NCBI RefSeq assembly: GCF_045679555.1
Contig: NC_092090.1
Span: forward strand, 32,976,093-33,040,092
Source: Salvelinus alpinus
Taxonomy: Eukaryota > Chordata > Actinopteri > Salmoniformes > Salmonidae
Direction of reading: 5' to 3'
DNA length: 64,000 nucleotides
The position numbers and the translations under genes are program-made. Positions within the stretch are counted from its first letter, which is position 1; each line of letters opens with the position of its first letter. This document shows positions 1-10,713 of the stretch, piece after piece. The notes beneath the pieces were generated by a model. The model was not told the origin of the DNA. It did not search any database and saw nothing but the letters and a program-made list of their open reading frames with translations.

Positions 1-535
1 GTTATGCCACCCACCCTCTCTCCCTCCTCCACACACAAGCCTATATTACACCCAATATGCCAGGCCATATGACAACCCGGTGGGAGTAGGGGTTGAATGA
101 TGGAGTGTGTGCGTTTTTCAGTACATGGTAGATGTGCATGCCTTTGATAAATGAGGACTGTTAAGCAATTTTTCTTTAGCGTGGGCTTGTTTTTCTGTGT
201 TTCTCCTATCTAAGCCCAGTATCCCTTGTTTGTATGGTGTCCTGCAGGGGACACAGCGGTCTATAAGGATGGAGTGTACTGGATCATGGGCCGCACCTCT
301 GTGGACATCATAAAGAGTGGAGGCTATAAGATCAGTGCTCTGGAGGTGGAGTGACACCTGCTAGCCCACCCTGATACCACAGGTAAACACCCCCACCATT
401 GGCTCCTTCATGGGGCTTTTCCACTGCAGGGACTTACACCGGTGCTTGGCCTAAAGACAGACTTTTGTGTTAAGATTAGCACCATTTTTAGATTGGTTGG
501 GTTTAAACAACATGAATCATTTTACTCGTTGACAT

Positions 536-1690
536 ATTACATTTACATTTACATTTAAGTCATTTAGCAGACGCTCTTATCCAGAGCGACTTACAAATTG
601 GTGCATTCACCTTATGATATCCAGTGGAACAACCACTTTACAATAGTGCATCTAACTCTTTTAAGGGGGGGGGGGTTAGAAGGATTACTTTATCCTATCC
701 TAGGTATTCCTTAAAGAGGTGGGGTTTCAGGTGTCTCCGGAAGGTGGTGATTGACTCCGCTGACCTGGCGTCGTGAGGGAGTTTGTTCCACCATTGGGGT
801 GCCAGAGCAGCGAACAGTTTTGACTGGGCTGAGCGGGAACTGTACTTCCTCAGAGGTAGGGAGGCGAGCAGGCCAGAGGTGGATGAACGCAGTGCCCTTG
901 TTTGGGTGTAGGGCCTGATCAGAGCCTGAAGGTACGGAGGTGCCGTTCCCCTCACAGCTCCGTAGGCAAGCACCATGGTCTTGTAGCGGATGCGAGCTTC
1001 AACTGGAAGCCAGTGGAGAGAGCGGAGGAGCGGGGTGACGTGAGAGAACTTGGGAAAGTTGAACACCAGACGGGCTGCGGCGTTCTGGATGAGTTGTAGG
1101 GGTTTAATGGCACAGGCAGGGAGCCCAGCCAACAGCGAGTTGCAGTAATCCAGACGGGAGATGACAAGTGCCTGGATTAGGACCTGCGCCGCTTCCTGCG
1201 TGAGGCAGGGTCGTACTCTGCGAATGTTGTAGAGCATGAACCTACAGGAACGGGTCACCGCCTTGATGTTAGTTGAGAACGACAGGGTGTTGTCCAGGAT
1301 CACGCCAAGGTTCTTAGCACTCTGGGAGGAGGACACAATGGAGTTGTCAACCGTGATGGCGAGATCATGGAACGGGCAGTCCTTCCCCGGGAGGAAGAGC
1401 AGCTCCGTCTTGCCGAGGTTCAGCTTGAGGTGGTGATCCGTCATCCACACTGATATGTCTGCCAGACATGCAGAGATGCGATTCACCACCTGGTTATCAG
1501 AGGGGGGAAAGGAGAAGATTAATTGTGTGTCGTCTGCATAGCAATGATAGGAGAGACCATGTGAGGATATGACAGAGCCAAGTGACTTGGTGTATAGCGA
1601 GAATAGGAGAGGGCCTAGAACAGAGCCCTGGGGGACACCAGTGGTGAGAGCACGTGGTGCGGTAGTTATTATTACAGTAGCTTTCAGGGT
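536..1690 (-). mobile_element. 5'-truncated L2/CR1-type LINE inside acsf3 intron
   Basis: Read on the minus strand this is the C-terminal half of a non-LTR reverse transcriptase: GVPQGSVLGPLLF and the catalytic YADDTQL box are followed by a thumb-like region ending in FRRHLKPHLFKEYLG (stop near 695). The 3' UTR then runs to about 536 and ends in ATTTAC repeats, as expected of an L2-type tail. The reading frame is still open over the reverse transcriptase part. The endonuclease and N-terminal half are missing, so it is a dead 5'-truncated copy. The truncated end lies around 1670-1695, only about 30 bases upstream of the acsf3 acceptor at 1723. The L2 assignment is from memory of fish LINEs. 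Confidence 0.85.
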
Positions 1691-2260
1691 GTTGTCCATG
1701 TGTGGTGACCCCTGACCTCTCAGATGTGGCTGTGATTGGTGCTCGGGATGCCACCTGGGGACAGAAGGTGACAGCGGTGGTGCAGCTGAAGAGGGGGCGG
1801 AGCATGACCCTGTCAGAGCTGAAGACCTGGGGCAGGTAACAGGCAAAACAAAGGACATTATTGTCACACTAGTTTTATAGCGCCATGAAGCAGCATTAGT
1901 AAAAAAAAAAAAAATATATATATATAAAAACATTAAAACTCCCAATAAATGTAGAGGTATTTATTTCAAAAGCACTCCATAAAGGTGCTTATAAATCGTA
2001 GATCTAGTGTATATTAGATTTGTTGGTATGTCTGCTATCATGCTGCTCCATTCCATCAACCATTTGGTGTTCATGGTTCTGTGGCTTTACTCTTTGGGAA
2101 CATGCGAAAACCTTAAATTGTGTTTTTGAAAATAGAATTTTGTCCACCGGATTTATTGAATTAGAGGAAGACTTCACTGCTCAGTCCCCCGAGGAGTCAT
2201 CCAGACTTGTTTATAGTAACTGCTGCTGAAGCCTCAAAATCAATAGCAACCTAACTACTG

Positions 2261-2282
2261 GAGAGAGAGAGAGAGAGAGAGA
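2261..2282. repeat. (GA)n microsatellite
   Basis: Uninterrupted GA dinucleotides over about 22 bases in the last intron of acsf3. The following 2290-2960 stretch is T/C-rich and low complexity and shows no exon. Confidence 0.9.
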
Positions 2283-3100
2283 CCACTCTCATTTAACTGA
2301 AGAGGCCAAGGGCAGATGTGGACTGATGAAGGGAGCTGAGGAGAGAATAGAGAGAGAGGGAGGATGAGGAAATGAGGGATGATGGTGGAGGTCTGTCAGG
2401 CAGGCAAGCCGTTGCTGTTTCGGTCTTGGCTTCTTTTTTTCTCTAAATGTCACTGTGGTTTTATTTTGCCCCCCAACACTGGCAGAAGACACATGTCCCT
2501 TTCTGTGGAATGGCTCAGGCCATGTCTCTCCCCTTCTCTCTCTCCCTCCTTGTGCCCCCCTCCCCCCTCTCTTACTCGCTGTCTGTATTCTTTCATTCTG
2601 TCTCCCTCTCAGTCTCTCTCCCTCCATCTGTCTTTGTCTTTCTCTCTATCACTCTCTGCCCACCCCGTGTGTGTGTGCGTGTGTCTGTGTGTGCTGTGGG
2701 CTCCATATGGTGTGGGGGTGTGCAGGCCCTACTGCTGTGCCCTGCTGGTCCTGCATGGTGGATTAGCACCGCTGCCTGTCTGCCAATGACCCTGTCACCC
2801 CCCCACCCACAGGTGCTGCCTGCGGACGGGCAAGCACAGGGCCAAGGCAGGGCCAGCCAGGGTGAAGGAGATGAAGAGAATGAACAGAAAGGGAGGCAGA
2901 GAAGGAGGGGGGGCAAACAAGTGCATGGATGCTCACTCCTCAGTGCCCCGGCTTCAGCTGTCACCCTGTATCTGTGTCAAGCGCTGTGTTCCTCGCTAGC
3001 TAGTGCAGACACACACAAACACTAACATACACACACATACATACATACACACACAACAGGCAGAGCCTCTGAGAGATGGGTGTGTGAACAAGCCCCATTA

Positions 3101-3101
<1 letters not shown>

Positions 3102-3186
<85 letters not shown>
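3102..3186. repeat. (CA)n microsatellite
   Basis: About 42 perfect CA units in the last acsf3 intron. The long CV or TH open frames across it are repeat artefacts. Confidence 0.97.
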
Positions 3187-3189
<3 letters not shown>

Positions 3190-3881
3190 GTCTGACACAG
3201 TCATGCAGCCAGCCACATGTATAGAGAGCAATGCAGAGAGAGAGAGACAGACCCATCTGCTGCGAGGGACAGAAGTACGCTATGCTACAATATGATTTGT
3301 TGATTTACTATTCTCTGTCTATCGCCACAACACAGCCATTAGATAATAAAAACCGCTGCAGGCTTCACGACTCGACATAACAACCATGCATTCAAAATGG
3401 CAGACATTTAATTAGCTCAGCCTTGTGTTTTTGCCTTGACTATTTGTTTTTACTTCATGCTGATTGTATTGTTTTGTATTAACCAAATAGGAAATGTCTT
3501 GAAGCAGTCTGGGGGATATTACTGAGGGAGAGAGACGCTCTAGTGCGTATGAAGGACGTTGTCTTATCTCTCAAACTGACTGCAACACCAGGGGCTCAGC
3601 CTTTGTTCCACTGTAATTGTTATTGTGTGTACGCTCAAGTAGTGTCTCGTGGCTTTGTGCCTGTGTGTGCGTGCCTGTGTGTTAAGCAGTAGAAGAGTTA
3701 ATATGCCCGTGCCTTTATATGTGTTTCAGTCCTGTGTGTTAATTGTCATGTGTTGTGTTTCAGAGAGCACATGGCTCCATACACCATCCCTACAGGCCTG
3801 GTCCTGGTGGAGGAGATGCCCAGGAACCAGATGGGGAAGGTCAACAAGAAGGACCTAGTCAAGCACTTCTTCCCCACCTAA

Positions 3882-4480
3882 CTATTAGAGAAGCCTGCAC
3901 CTCCTTCACGGCCCACCTCCTCCATGACACCTCCCTCCAACAGGAGCAGAGACCCTCCTCATACTACAGTGAACCATCGAGATGTGCTCCAAGTGACTGA
4001 CTCACCAGACGGTGATCTGGGGAAGAATGAAGAGACCTCATTGAGGATCCCACTAACTACACCGCTGACCCCACTCAGCTCTGAGTTACCGTAGGACTGT
4101 TCACTGCTGGGCCTGGAGGCACTGAGCTCAACAGTGCTGTCTTACACGTGATTCAACTGCTGTGGAGATATATTTAGTTTGGCTGCTATGACAGCGAACT
4201 GATTTAATACGATAAGGCTGCGGTGCCTTCTTTAAAGACTGAGTGCTGCGATCATTAGCATGACTGGGGATCATGACATGAATAATTATGCCAACACACA
4301 AGTACATTAAGAAACCGTGAAAATGATAAGAGCAGCAAGAGATCCTTGACATTATACACAGAAGAAGAAGAAGAGGGGAATACAGTGCATTCTTAAATTG
4401 TTCATAATTACCATCCAGATGGATGCCCTTGAATTGGCAATGAAGTTTATTTTAATGTAATAAAATGGATGATGTATGGA
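3882..4480 (+). other. acsf3: acsf3 3' untranslated region with poly(A) signal
   Basis: No coding signal is seen after the TAA at 3879-3881. A canonical AATAAA lies at 4459-4464 in a run of T-rich sequence, giving a 3' UTR of about 0.6 kb. The exact cleavage site is inferred. Confidence 0.55.
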
Positions 4481-4554
4481 CATGCCGTTTTTGGTGTTTG
4501 GTTTATTGATTGCAGCCTTGCTTAATATTCAGCTACTGTGTAAGGGGTGACATA

Positions 4555-4555
<1 letters not shown>

Positions 4556-4586
<31 letters not shown>
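4556..4586. repeat. (GT)n microsatellite
   Basis: About 14 GT units just beyond the acsf3 poly(A) signal. Confidence 0.95.
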
Positions 4587-4591
<5 letters not shown>

Positions 4592-4841
4592 GCTGTGGGT
4601 ACACAGGTGTGATGAGAGCCTAGAGGCAGAGAGGAAGGAGTCTAGATATTGAAGTGTCCCACAGCTGGAAATCCTCCTCTTCCTTTCTTCTCCATCATCC
4701 TCCTCTCTTTTCATCTCTCCTCCCACGGGCTACTGTGAGAGACAGTGACTACATCATTCGTTGTTTGACACCATCATCATGGGTCAAGAACAGATAACAT
4801 GAGCATTCCCTCTTAGCAGAATGGTGACATTTCAAATACTA

Positions 4842-7160
4842 CACTGAATAAAATATAAACGCATCATGTAAAGTGTCGGTCCCATGTTTCATGAGCTGAA
4901 ATAAAATATCTCAGAAATGTTCCATACGCACAAAAATGTCTCTCAGATTTTGTGCATAAATTTGGTTACATCCCTGTTAGTGAGCATTTCTCTTTTGCCA
5001 AGATAATCCATCCATGTGACAGGTCTGGCATATCAAGAAGCTGATTAAACAGCATGATCATTACACAGGTGCATCTTGTGCTGGGGACAATAAAAGGCCA
5101 CTAAAATGTGAAAGTTTTGAGGACTCGTTAATTTGGCATGCTCACTGCACGAATGTCCACCAGAGCTGTTGCCAGAGTGTTCATTTTTCTTAATGTTCAT
5201 TTTTCTACCATAAACTCCCTCCCAACGTCGTTTTAGAGAATTTGGCAGTATGTCCAACTGGCTGCACAACCGCAGACCACATGTGACCACGCCAGCCCAG
5301 GAACTCCACATGCGACTTCTTCACCTGCGGGATCGTCTGAGACCAGCCACCTGGACAGCTGATGAAACTGGGTTTGCACAACCAAATAATTTCTGCACAC
5401 TGTGTGGCGGATGAATCAGAATTAGTTGGGTAACATAGATAATTAAGATGTTTTATTTGCATAATATGCTTATGTGCGATACTTGTCATTAGAATGTATC
5501 CTTTTGGACTATAGTGTTGGCAGTTGCACTTTTCCCTCAGCTAGTGCTCAGTCACTTGGGGCCCAGAGAAGGGAGAGGTCAGGTTTGTCTTCCACATGTC
5601 CCTGGTGCTATGCAGAATATCAGAAAGGGAAGAGAACAGAATGGAACATTGTCTTCATATGTGAATGTGTCTTTACCTATTCTTAAACCATTTGAAGGGA
5701 TAGCGTGATTAATGGGGAACCAATTACTTGTCTCCACAATGTCTGTGCGCCAGTCACTCCCTCCTTTTCCCATTGGGGGGAGGTGCATGGCAGTGTCTGG
5801 AAACATTGTATGTCCTCTCTGATCTTACACTTATCCTGGGATAGTGTATGACCTAGAGGCTCACTCCCCTCAGTGAGCTTGTCCAGGAGTGGGGTCAAGG
5901 GCGGGTTTACTTGAGATGGGAGTATCTAGAGTTGATAACTGATATATGCCATTGGATGAGTTGGTGTTTTTGTACTATGAAGTGCCAGGAATGAGATTAG
6001 AACCTCGTCCGAGGGACCACACTCAACAATAATTAATAGCGAATGTTATCTGGTTAAGGGATACTCCTTTCTCAAGAAAAAGTATTTCTTTGTGAACAGT
6101 TCCTAAGATCTGTGATTTGTCATGTAAGTTGAGAAGGGTGTATCTTGGCTATAAAAGATCTTTGTACTTTTCTGTTGGTACTTCTCAATGGTTCATTAGA
6201 AATAGTGAATTGTTGAAAGTCAAATGCTAAAGCATATTATTTGATTAAAGATGTAGTTTAAGTATAACTCTGACTGGTGTGTAGTTTGTAACTCTCATTT
6301 GGTAAAGCAGAAATATGCCACCACAACTGTCAGAAACCGTCTCAGGGAAGCTCATCTGCGTGCTCTTCGTCCTCACCAGGGTCTTGACCTGATTGCAATT
6401 TCGTAAACAACTTCAGTGGGAAAATGCTCACCTACGAGGGCCACAGGCATGCTGGAGAAGTGTTCTTCAGGTAAGAATCCGGGTTTCAAATGTACTGGGC
6501 ACACAGCATGTATGGCATCGTGTGGGCAAGCGATTTGCTGATGTCAATGTTGTGAACAGAGTGCCCCAAGGTGGCGGTGGGGTTATGGTATGGGCAGGCA
6601 TAAGCTACAGACAATGAACACAATTTTTTAAAATCTATGCTAATTTGAATGCATAGAGATACCGTGACGAGATCCTGAGGCCCATTGTCGTGCCATTCAT
6701 CCGCTGCCATCACTTCATGTTTCAGCATGATAATGCACGGACCCATGTCCCAGTTCTTCCATGGCCTGCATACTCACCAGACATCACCCATTGAGCATGT
6801 TTGGGATGCTCTGGATCGACGTGTATGACAGCGTGTTCCAGTTCGCGCCAATATCCAGCAACTTTGCACAGCCATTGAAGAGGAGTGGGACAACATTCCA
6901 CAGGCCTGATCAACTCTATGCAAAGGAGATGTGTTGCGCTGCATGAGGCAAATGGTGGTCACACCAGATACTGACTGGTTTTCTGATCCACGCCAGTACA
7001 TTTTTTTTAAGGTATCTGTGACCAACAGATGCATATCTGTATTCCCAGTCATGTGAAATCCATAGATTAGGGCCTAATTCATTTATTTCAATTGACTCAT
7101 TTCCTTCTATGAACTGTAACTTAACATTTTTGAAATTGTTGCATGTTATATTTTTGTCTA
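4842..7160 (+). mobile_element. Tc1-like transposon relic, split by a solo LTR
   Basis: Starts after a TA at 4840-4841 with CACTGAATAAAATATAAACG and ends near 7158-7160 with the mirror-image TATATTTTTGTCTA, i.e. short Tc1-type terminal repeats. In between are recognisable pieces of a Tc1 transposase gene: the paired-like DNA-binding part near 5120-5400 and the catalytic core part at about 6326-6960, which includes a GGGVMVWAGIS segment. The frame is broken by several stops and small deletions, so no functional transposase remains. A 923-base LTR inserted at 5403-6325 separates the two halves. This family is abundant in salmonids, and the 22141-23171 element belongs to it too. Confidence 0.88.
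5403..6325 (+). mobile_element. Solo LTR of an endogenous retrovirus-like/LTR element, nested in Tc1
   Basis: The 923-base insert begins TGTGGCGG and ends CCACCACA (near-perfect inverted termini, TG...CA). It is flanked on both sides by ACTG (5399-5402 and 6326-6329), a 4-base target duplication. Inside are a TATA-like box (TATAAAA, 6150-6156) and an ATTAAA poly(A)-like signal (6244-6249) in the order expected for U3 then R. There is no internal region or coding sequence, so it is what LTR-LTR recombination leaves behind. It interrupts the Tc1 relic at a place where the Tc1 sequence continues on the other side, so it is younger than the Tc1 copy. Confidence 0.82.
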
Positions 7161-7640
7161 TAGAAATACAAGTACACAAAGACTCCATGGGTTCTGAGGA
7201 AGACAGACTCAATAGTACTGCTACCATTGATGTGTTGGCTTGTTAAGGGCAGCCAGAGGCAACATCCTGTTCAATTTGAATATAGAGTTTGTATATAATT
7301 TAATATACAATTTGATAGTCTGTACACACCCTTGAAAATAGCAGAGTAAAATTCAGTGTGAGGTGTCGGAGGCAGGGGGAGATCTGTGTAGTTAGCCGAT
7401 GTATCAGAGCCCCAACGTTCCTTCTCTTTGTGTTTGCATCTTTGGGAGTGATCTTGTATAAATGATGTTACGGTATGGAGCAGCTCCATATCAATAAATC
7501 AGCACAATTACAGTGTGTGTGCCAAGCAGCAGGCAGGCAGGGCTGGAGCATGGCAGCATCAGATTGGGAGCCAGTGGTGCTGCTGGGCAAACCTGGGATA
7601 CTGGCTCCCTGAAACCTGGCAACCTGCTAACACAGACACA

Positions 7641-7800
7641 CACTACAGTACAGCATGAAGAGAGAGGTACAGTAGAGAGAGGAAGACAACACAGGCACCT
7701 ACAGTACAGCATGGAGAGAGAGGCACAGTAGAGAGAGGAAGACAACACAGGCACCTACAGTACAGCATGGAGAGAGAGGTACAGCACAGCGTGGAGAGAG
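7641..7800. repeat. Tandem repeat, unit about 56 bases, 2-3 copies
   Basis: Blocks containing ACAGTACAGCATGGAGAGAG and GAGGAAGACAACACAGGCAC recur at about 56-base spacing with few changes. Confidence 0.85.
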
Positions 7801-9522
7801 GGAGGACGAGAAGGAGAGAAATAGGAATATAACAAGTATGGAGTAAATGGACAGGAAGGGAGGAAAAAATAGGAAAACAAGAGAGTGGTAAAGAGGTGGG
7901 GAGAGAGAGTGGAAGGAATTAGCCTTCCTCCTCTACCCACAGTCACCAGAGACCTGATTAAAAGAGCAGGTCTATTGATCTGTGGGCTGGCAGGGCAGGA
8001 TGGATGTGCTGGGAGGATTGCTGGGGCACCAGTGCACAGGGTCTGTGCTCGCAGCGCCCACACCATGGCTGGGCCTGGCCAGCATGGCAGTCACTCAGGG
8101 TGGGCCCAACACTCAGGTGGTGGGAGGTCACTCCCAGGACTCTGGCGTGATGGAGTGCTTGTGCCCTTGGACTACTTCCTCCTCTTTTCCCCCCTCCTCT
8201 TCCAAACACACACACAGATACACACACCCTCACCCCACTGGCTGTGTGGCCGGTGGAGCGTGGTGGTGGAGGTTGTCTGCAGATGGCTGCTTATTGGGCT
8301 CCAGGGCCCGGAGGGGCCACCAGGGAGAGAAGGCAGAGAGAAGGGCAAGCGCCGCCCGCCTCTGCCGCGTTTCACTGGGCTCATCTCGTCTCCTGCACGC
8401 CTGCCTGCCTGCGATGAATACTGCTATAGCTGCATGCAGAAAGACAGACAGCCTCTCCCCTAACACACGGGGAGAAGAAAGAGAGGGAGGAGACTAGAGC
8501 AAGCCAAATGCCATCGCAATCTAACACTGAATTGAAATGAGCGAGGGGGGTTTAATATTTGAAAGAGTGTGGGCTTTCAAAGAGAATGCCCTGCTGCTTT
8601 GTATTGATACCTGGCTAATTGAGAGCTTTTGTATTTCCACTCAGTTGTTGAGCTCAAGGTGTTTCTTCATTTTCCCCTCCATGTTTCTTTTTTCAAACTT
8701 CTCTCTTTTGAGTCTTCTAAGTCACTCGGCACATAAAAGGGATCCATCATAAATGATTCAGAGAGAGAGAGAGGTTCATGCTGGATCTTCTTTGAACACT
8801 CCTACTGCAGAGTAAACAGGTCTGACTGTTTGAAGTAATTGTGAGATACAGAAAACAACAAAGAATAAGTCAGGGAATTAAATGTATTAAAAACATAGTG
8901 TATAGATGGTATGTACTGGGAGAGAGGGAGGGAAAGGAGGAAAAAACAGCCTGCAAACATATACAGTCAAACGTGCACACGTACACACTTTTGACAATAA
9001 CAAAAGGCTGTGTTCAAAAGAACATTGCAGTGCCCGAGTGCCAAGCTGGTGGCTAATTGATTAATGTGACAGAGCTAATAAAACGTAGCGGAGTGAGGGA
9101 TGGAAGGATGACAGGCCTCATGTTGTCCCTCAGCCTCTTTCCAGCCACGGGACACGGTGGGGGGCACACACCCCTCACCTCCCCACTCACCCCCCAGTGT
9201 CTGCTTGGGCTATGTGCTGTGGAAGCCAGCTCACTCAGGCAGTACAGTGCTGCTGTTTGCATGCTAATGTTTATTCTGTTCTACCTCTGTGGCTCTGCCC
9301 AAGGCTTGGTTTTCATTAAACTCTTGCTGACTTGGGATCTCTTTTAAAGGGACAGAGAGCGATCGACTCTTCGTCACCACTGACACGATGTTACAACTGC
9401 CTCAGCTCTCATGGGGATGGGATGTGAAGTACACTTTATTACAATAATAAAGTGTCCTAACGGATTTAACAATGTCTTGAAATTGTCTATCAATTCTATA
9501 AGGGATTGAAAATGATAGAGAA

Positions 9523-9628
9523 ATATACATACTGTAAAGAAAGACATACTGTAAAGAAAAATACATACTATAAAGAAAGACATACTGTAAAGAAAAATAC
9601 ATACTGTAAAGAAAAATACATACTGTAA
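9523..9628. repeat. Minisatellite, unit 17-19 bases, about 6 copies
   Basis: Units of the form AAATACATACTGTAAAG alternate with AAAGACATACTGTAAAG. The alternation suggests a higher-order unit of two. Confidence 0.88.
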
Positions 9629-10336
9629 TTGTATTATCTTGTTTTTGATGTGTTCTTCATCGTCCATTCCTAGAGGTTAATTGTTCCCATTTCCATATTT
9701 CTCCTTTCTGCATACGTGAGAATTCAAGTGGGTGTGTGTGTGTCTGTGTGTGTGTCTGTGTGTGGGTGTGTGCGTATGCAAGTGCCTCTGTGCCCGAATG
9801 TGTCTGTGTGTGTTTGCAGTTTTTATCTGTAATGGACAGAGGATCTGGGCTGCAAACTTTTTGAGGAGCAAAACGGATCAATATTGAATTATCATGTTCC
9901 AGCACTCATAACTCGGTCTTCTCAACAATGGGGAGAGACAAGGTCATGGGAGAATAAATAGCAGGCAGACTAGCTAATGATCTATCATTCTGGACAAGCG
10001 CAGGCACCCAGGAGCTGGGCGGCTGACAAGATCATTAATAAAAGCTGCTGGGAGCGTGATCGATCGCTCTGATGGATGATCACAGCCACAAATACTATAA
10101 AACACCTGGCCGTCCCGTCATCCCCAGCCCCAACCCCAGCCCCAAGGTGAGCTAGCCTGGTCAGAGACGCTCCTCTCCTCTCAGTATCCTCTTCAGTCTA
10201 ATCAAAACTCCTCACAAACAAACAGGCGTCTCTATCAGACCAACCTGCTGGGCAGATGGCTGTAGTGTGGAAAGAAACGGTCATTTTGTTTCTCTCTCTA
10301 GTGGTTAAGCTAGACTGCTGTGTGGCTGTGTCTCTG

Positions 10337-10713
10337 TGTCACGTTCCTGACCTGTTTTCTGTTGTTTTGTATGTGTGTGATGGTCAGGGCGTGAGTTTTG
10401 GGTGGGCATTCTATGTTGTGTGTTTCTATGTTGGTTTAGGGTTGCCTGGTATGGCTCTTAATTAGAGGCAGGTGTTTTGCGTTCCTCTAATTAAGAGTCA
10501 TATTTAGGTAGGTTGTTTCACTGTGTTCGTTGTGGGTGGTTGTTACCTGTCTCTGTGTTTGTGTTCTGCACCAGATAGGTCTGTATCGGTTTTGCACGTT
10601 TGTTATTTTGTAAGTTGTTTGTAGTGTTCACTTGTTCTTATAATTAAACATGTTGAGCACTGGCTACGCTGCATTTTGGTCCTCTCCTTCACCCCAGGAA
10701 GAAAACCTTTACA
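10337..10713 (+). repeat. 5' LTR (377 bases)
   Basis: Identical to 12810-13186 apart from one substitution noticed. Preceded by CTCTG. Contains an ATTAAA poly(A)-like signal near 10643 and, at 10650, the ATG of the internal ORF. Confidence 0.93.

Larger units (their letters stand above)
248..3881 (+). pseudogene. acsf3: acsf3, C-terminal exons of malonyl-CoA/acyl-CoA synthetase, with in-frame stop
   Basis: Three coding exons are visible: 248-382, 1724-1835 and 3764-3881, all with AG/GT borders and compatible phases (stop TAA 3879-3881). They encode the C-terminal subdomain of an ANL-superfamily acyl-CoA synthetase. The first exon has the [21 protein letters not shown] hinge region, the second DVAVIGARDATWGQKVTAVV, the last [11 protein letters not shown], which carries the conserved catalytic lysine motif (A10). 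This matches ACSF3, the mitochondrial malonyl-CoA synthetase that feeds mitochondrial fatty acid synthesis. The oddity is codon 352-354, TGA directly after the conserved EVE, where ACSF3 has Trp before HLLAHP. Everything after it is otherwise well conserved and open. A stop here would remove roughly the last 90 residues, including the catalytic lysine, and lies upstream of two exon junctions. It could be a degenerating salmonid duplicate, a null allele, or a sequence error, so pseudogene status is unproven. The 5' part of the gene is outside the window. Confidence 0.85.
7161..10331. other. Intergenic stretch between acsf3 and cdh15, no gene seen
   Basis: Both strands were read. No exon with a recognisable domain is present. 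It holds a 56-base tandem repeat (7641-7800), a T/C-rich block, a 17-base tandem repeat (9523-9628) and an imperfect GT tract (9731-9770). The A+T-rich stretch 9960-10120 has a non-repetitive look and could be a conserved non-coding element, which cannot be tested here. Confidence 0.6.

Noticed and set aside
352-354. UGA as selenocysteine in acsf3
   Set aside because: The family has Trp here, no selenoprotein function is known for it, and no SECIS-like structure was noticed in the 3' UTR.
7885-8497. Overlapping 192- and 171-codon frames
   Set aside because: Two frames open together in G/C-rich sequence, with no domain and no conserved look.
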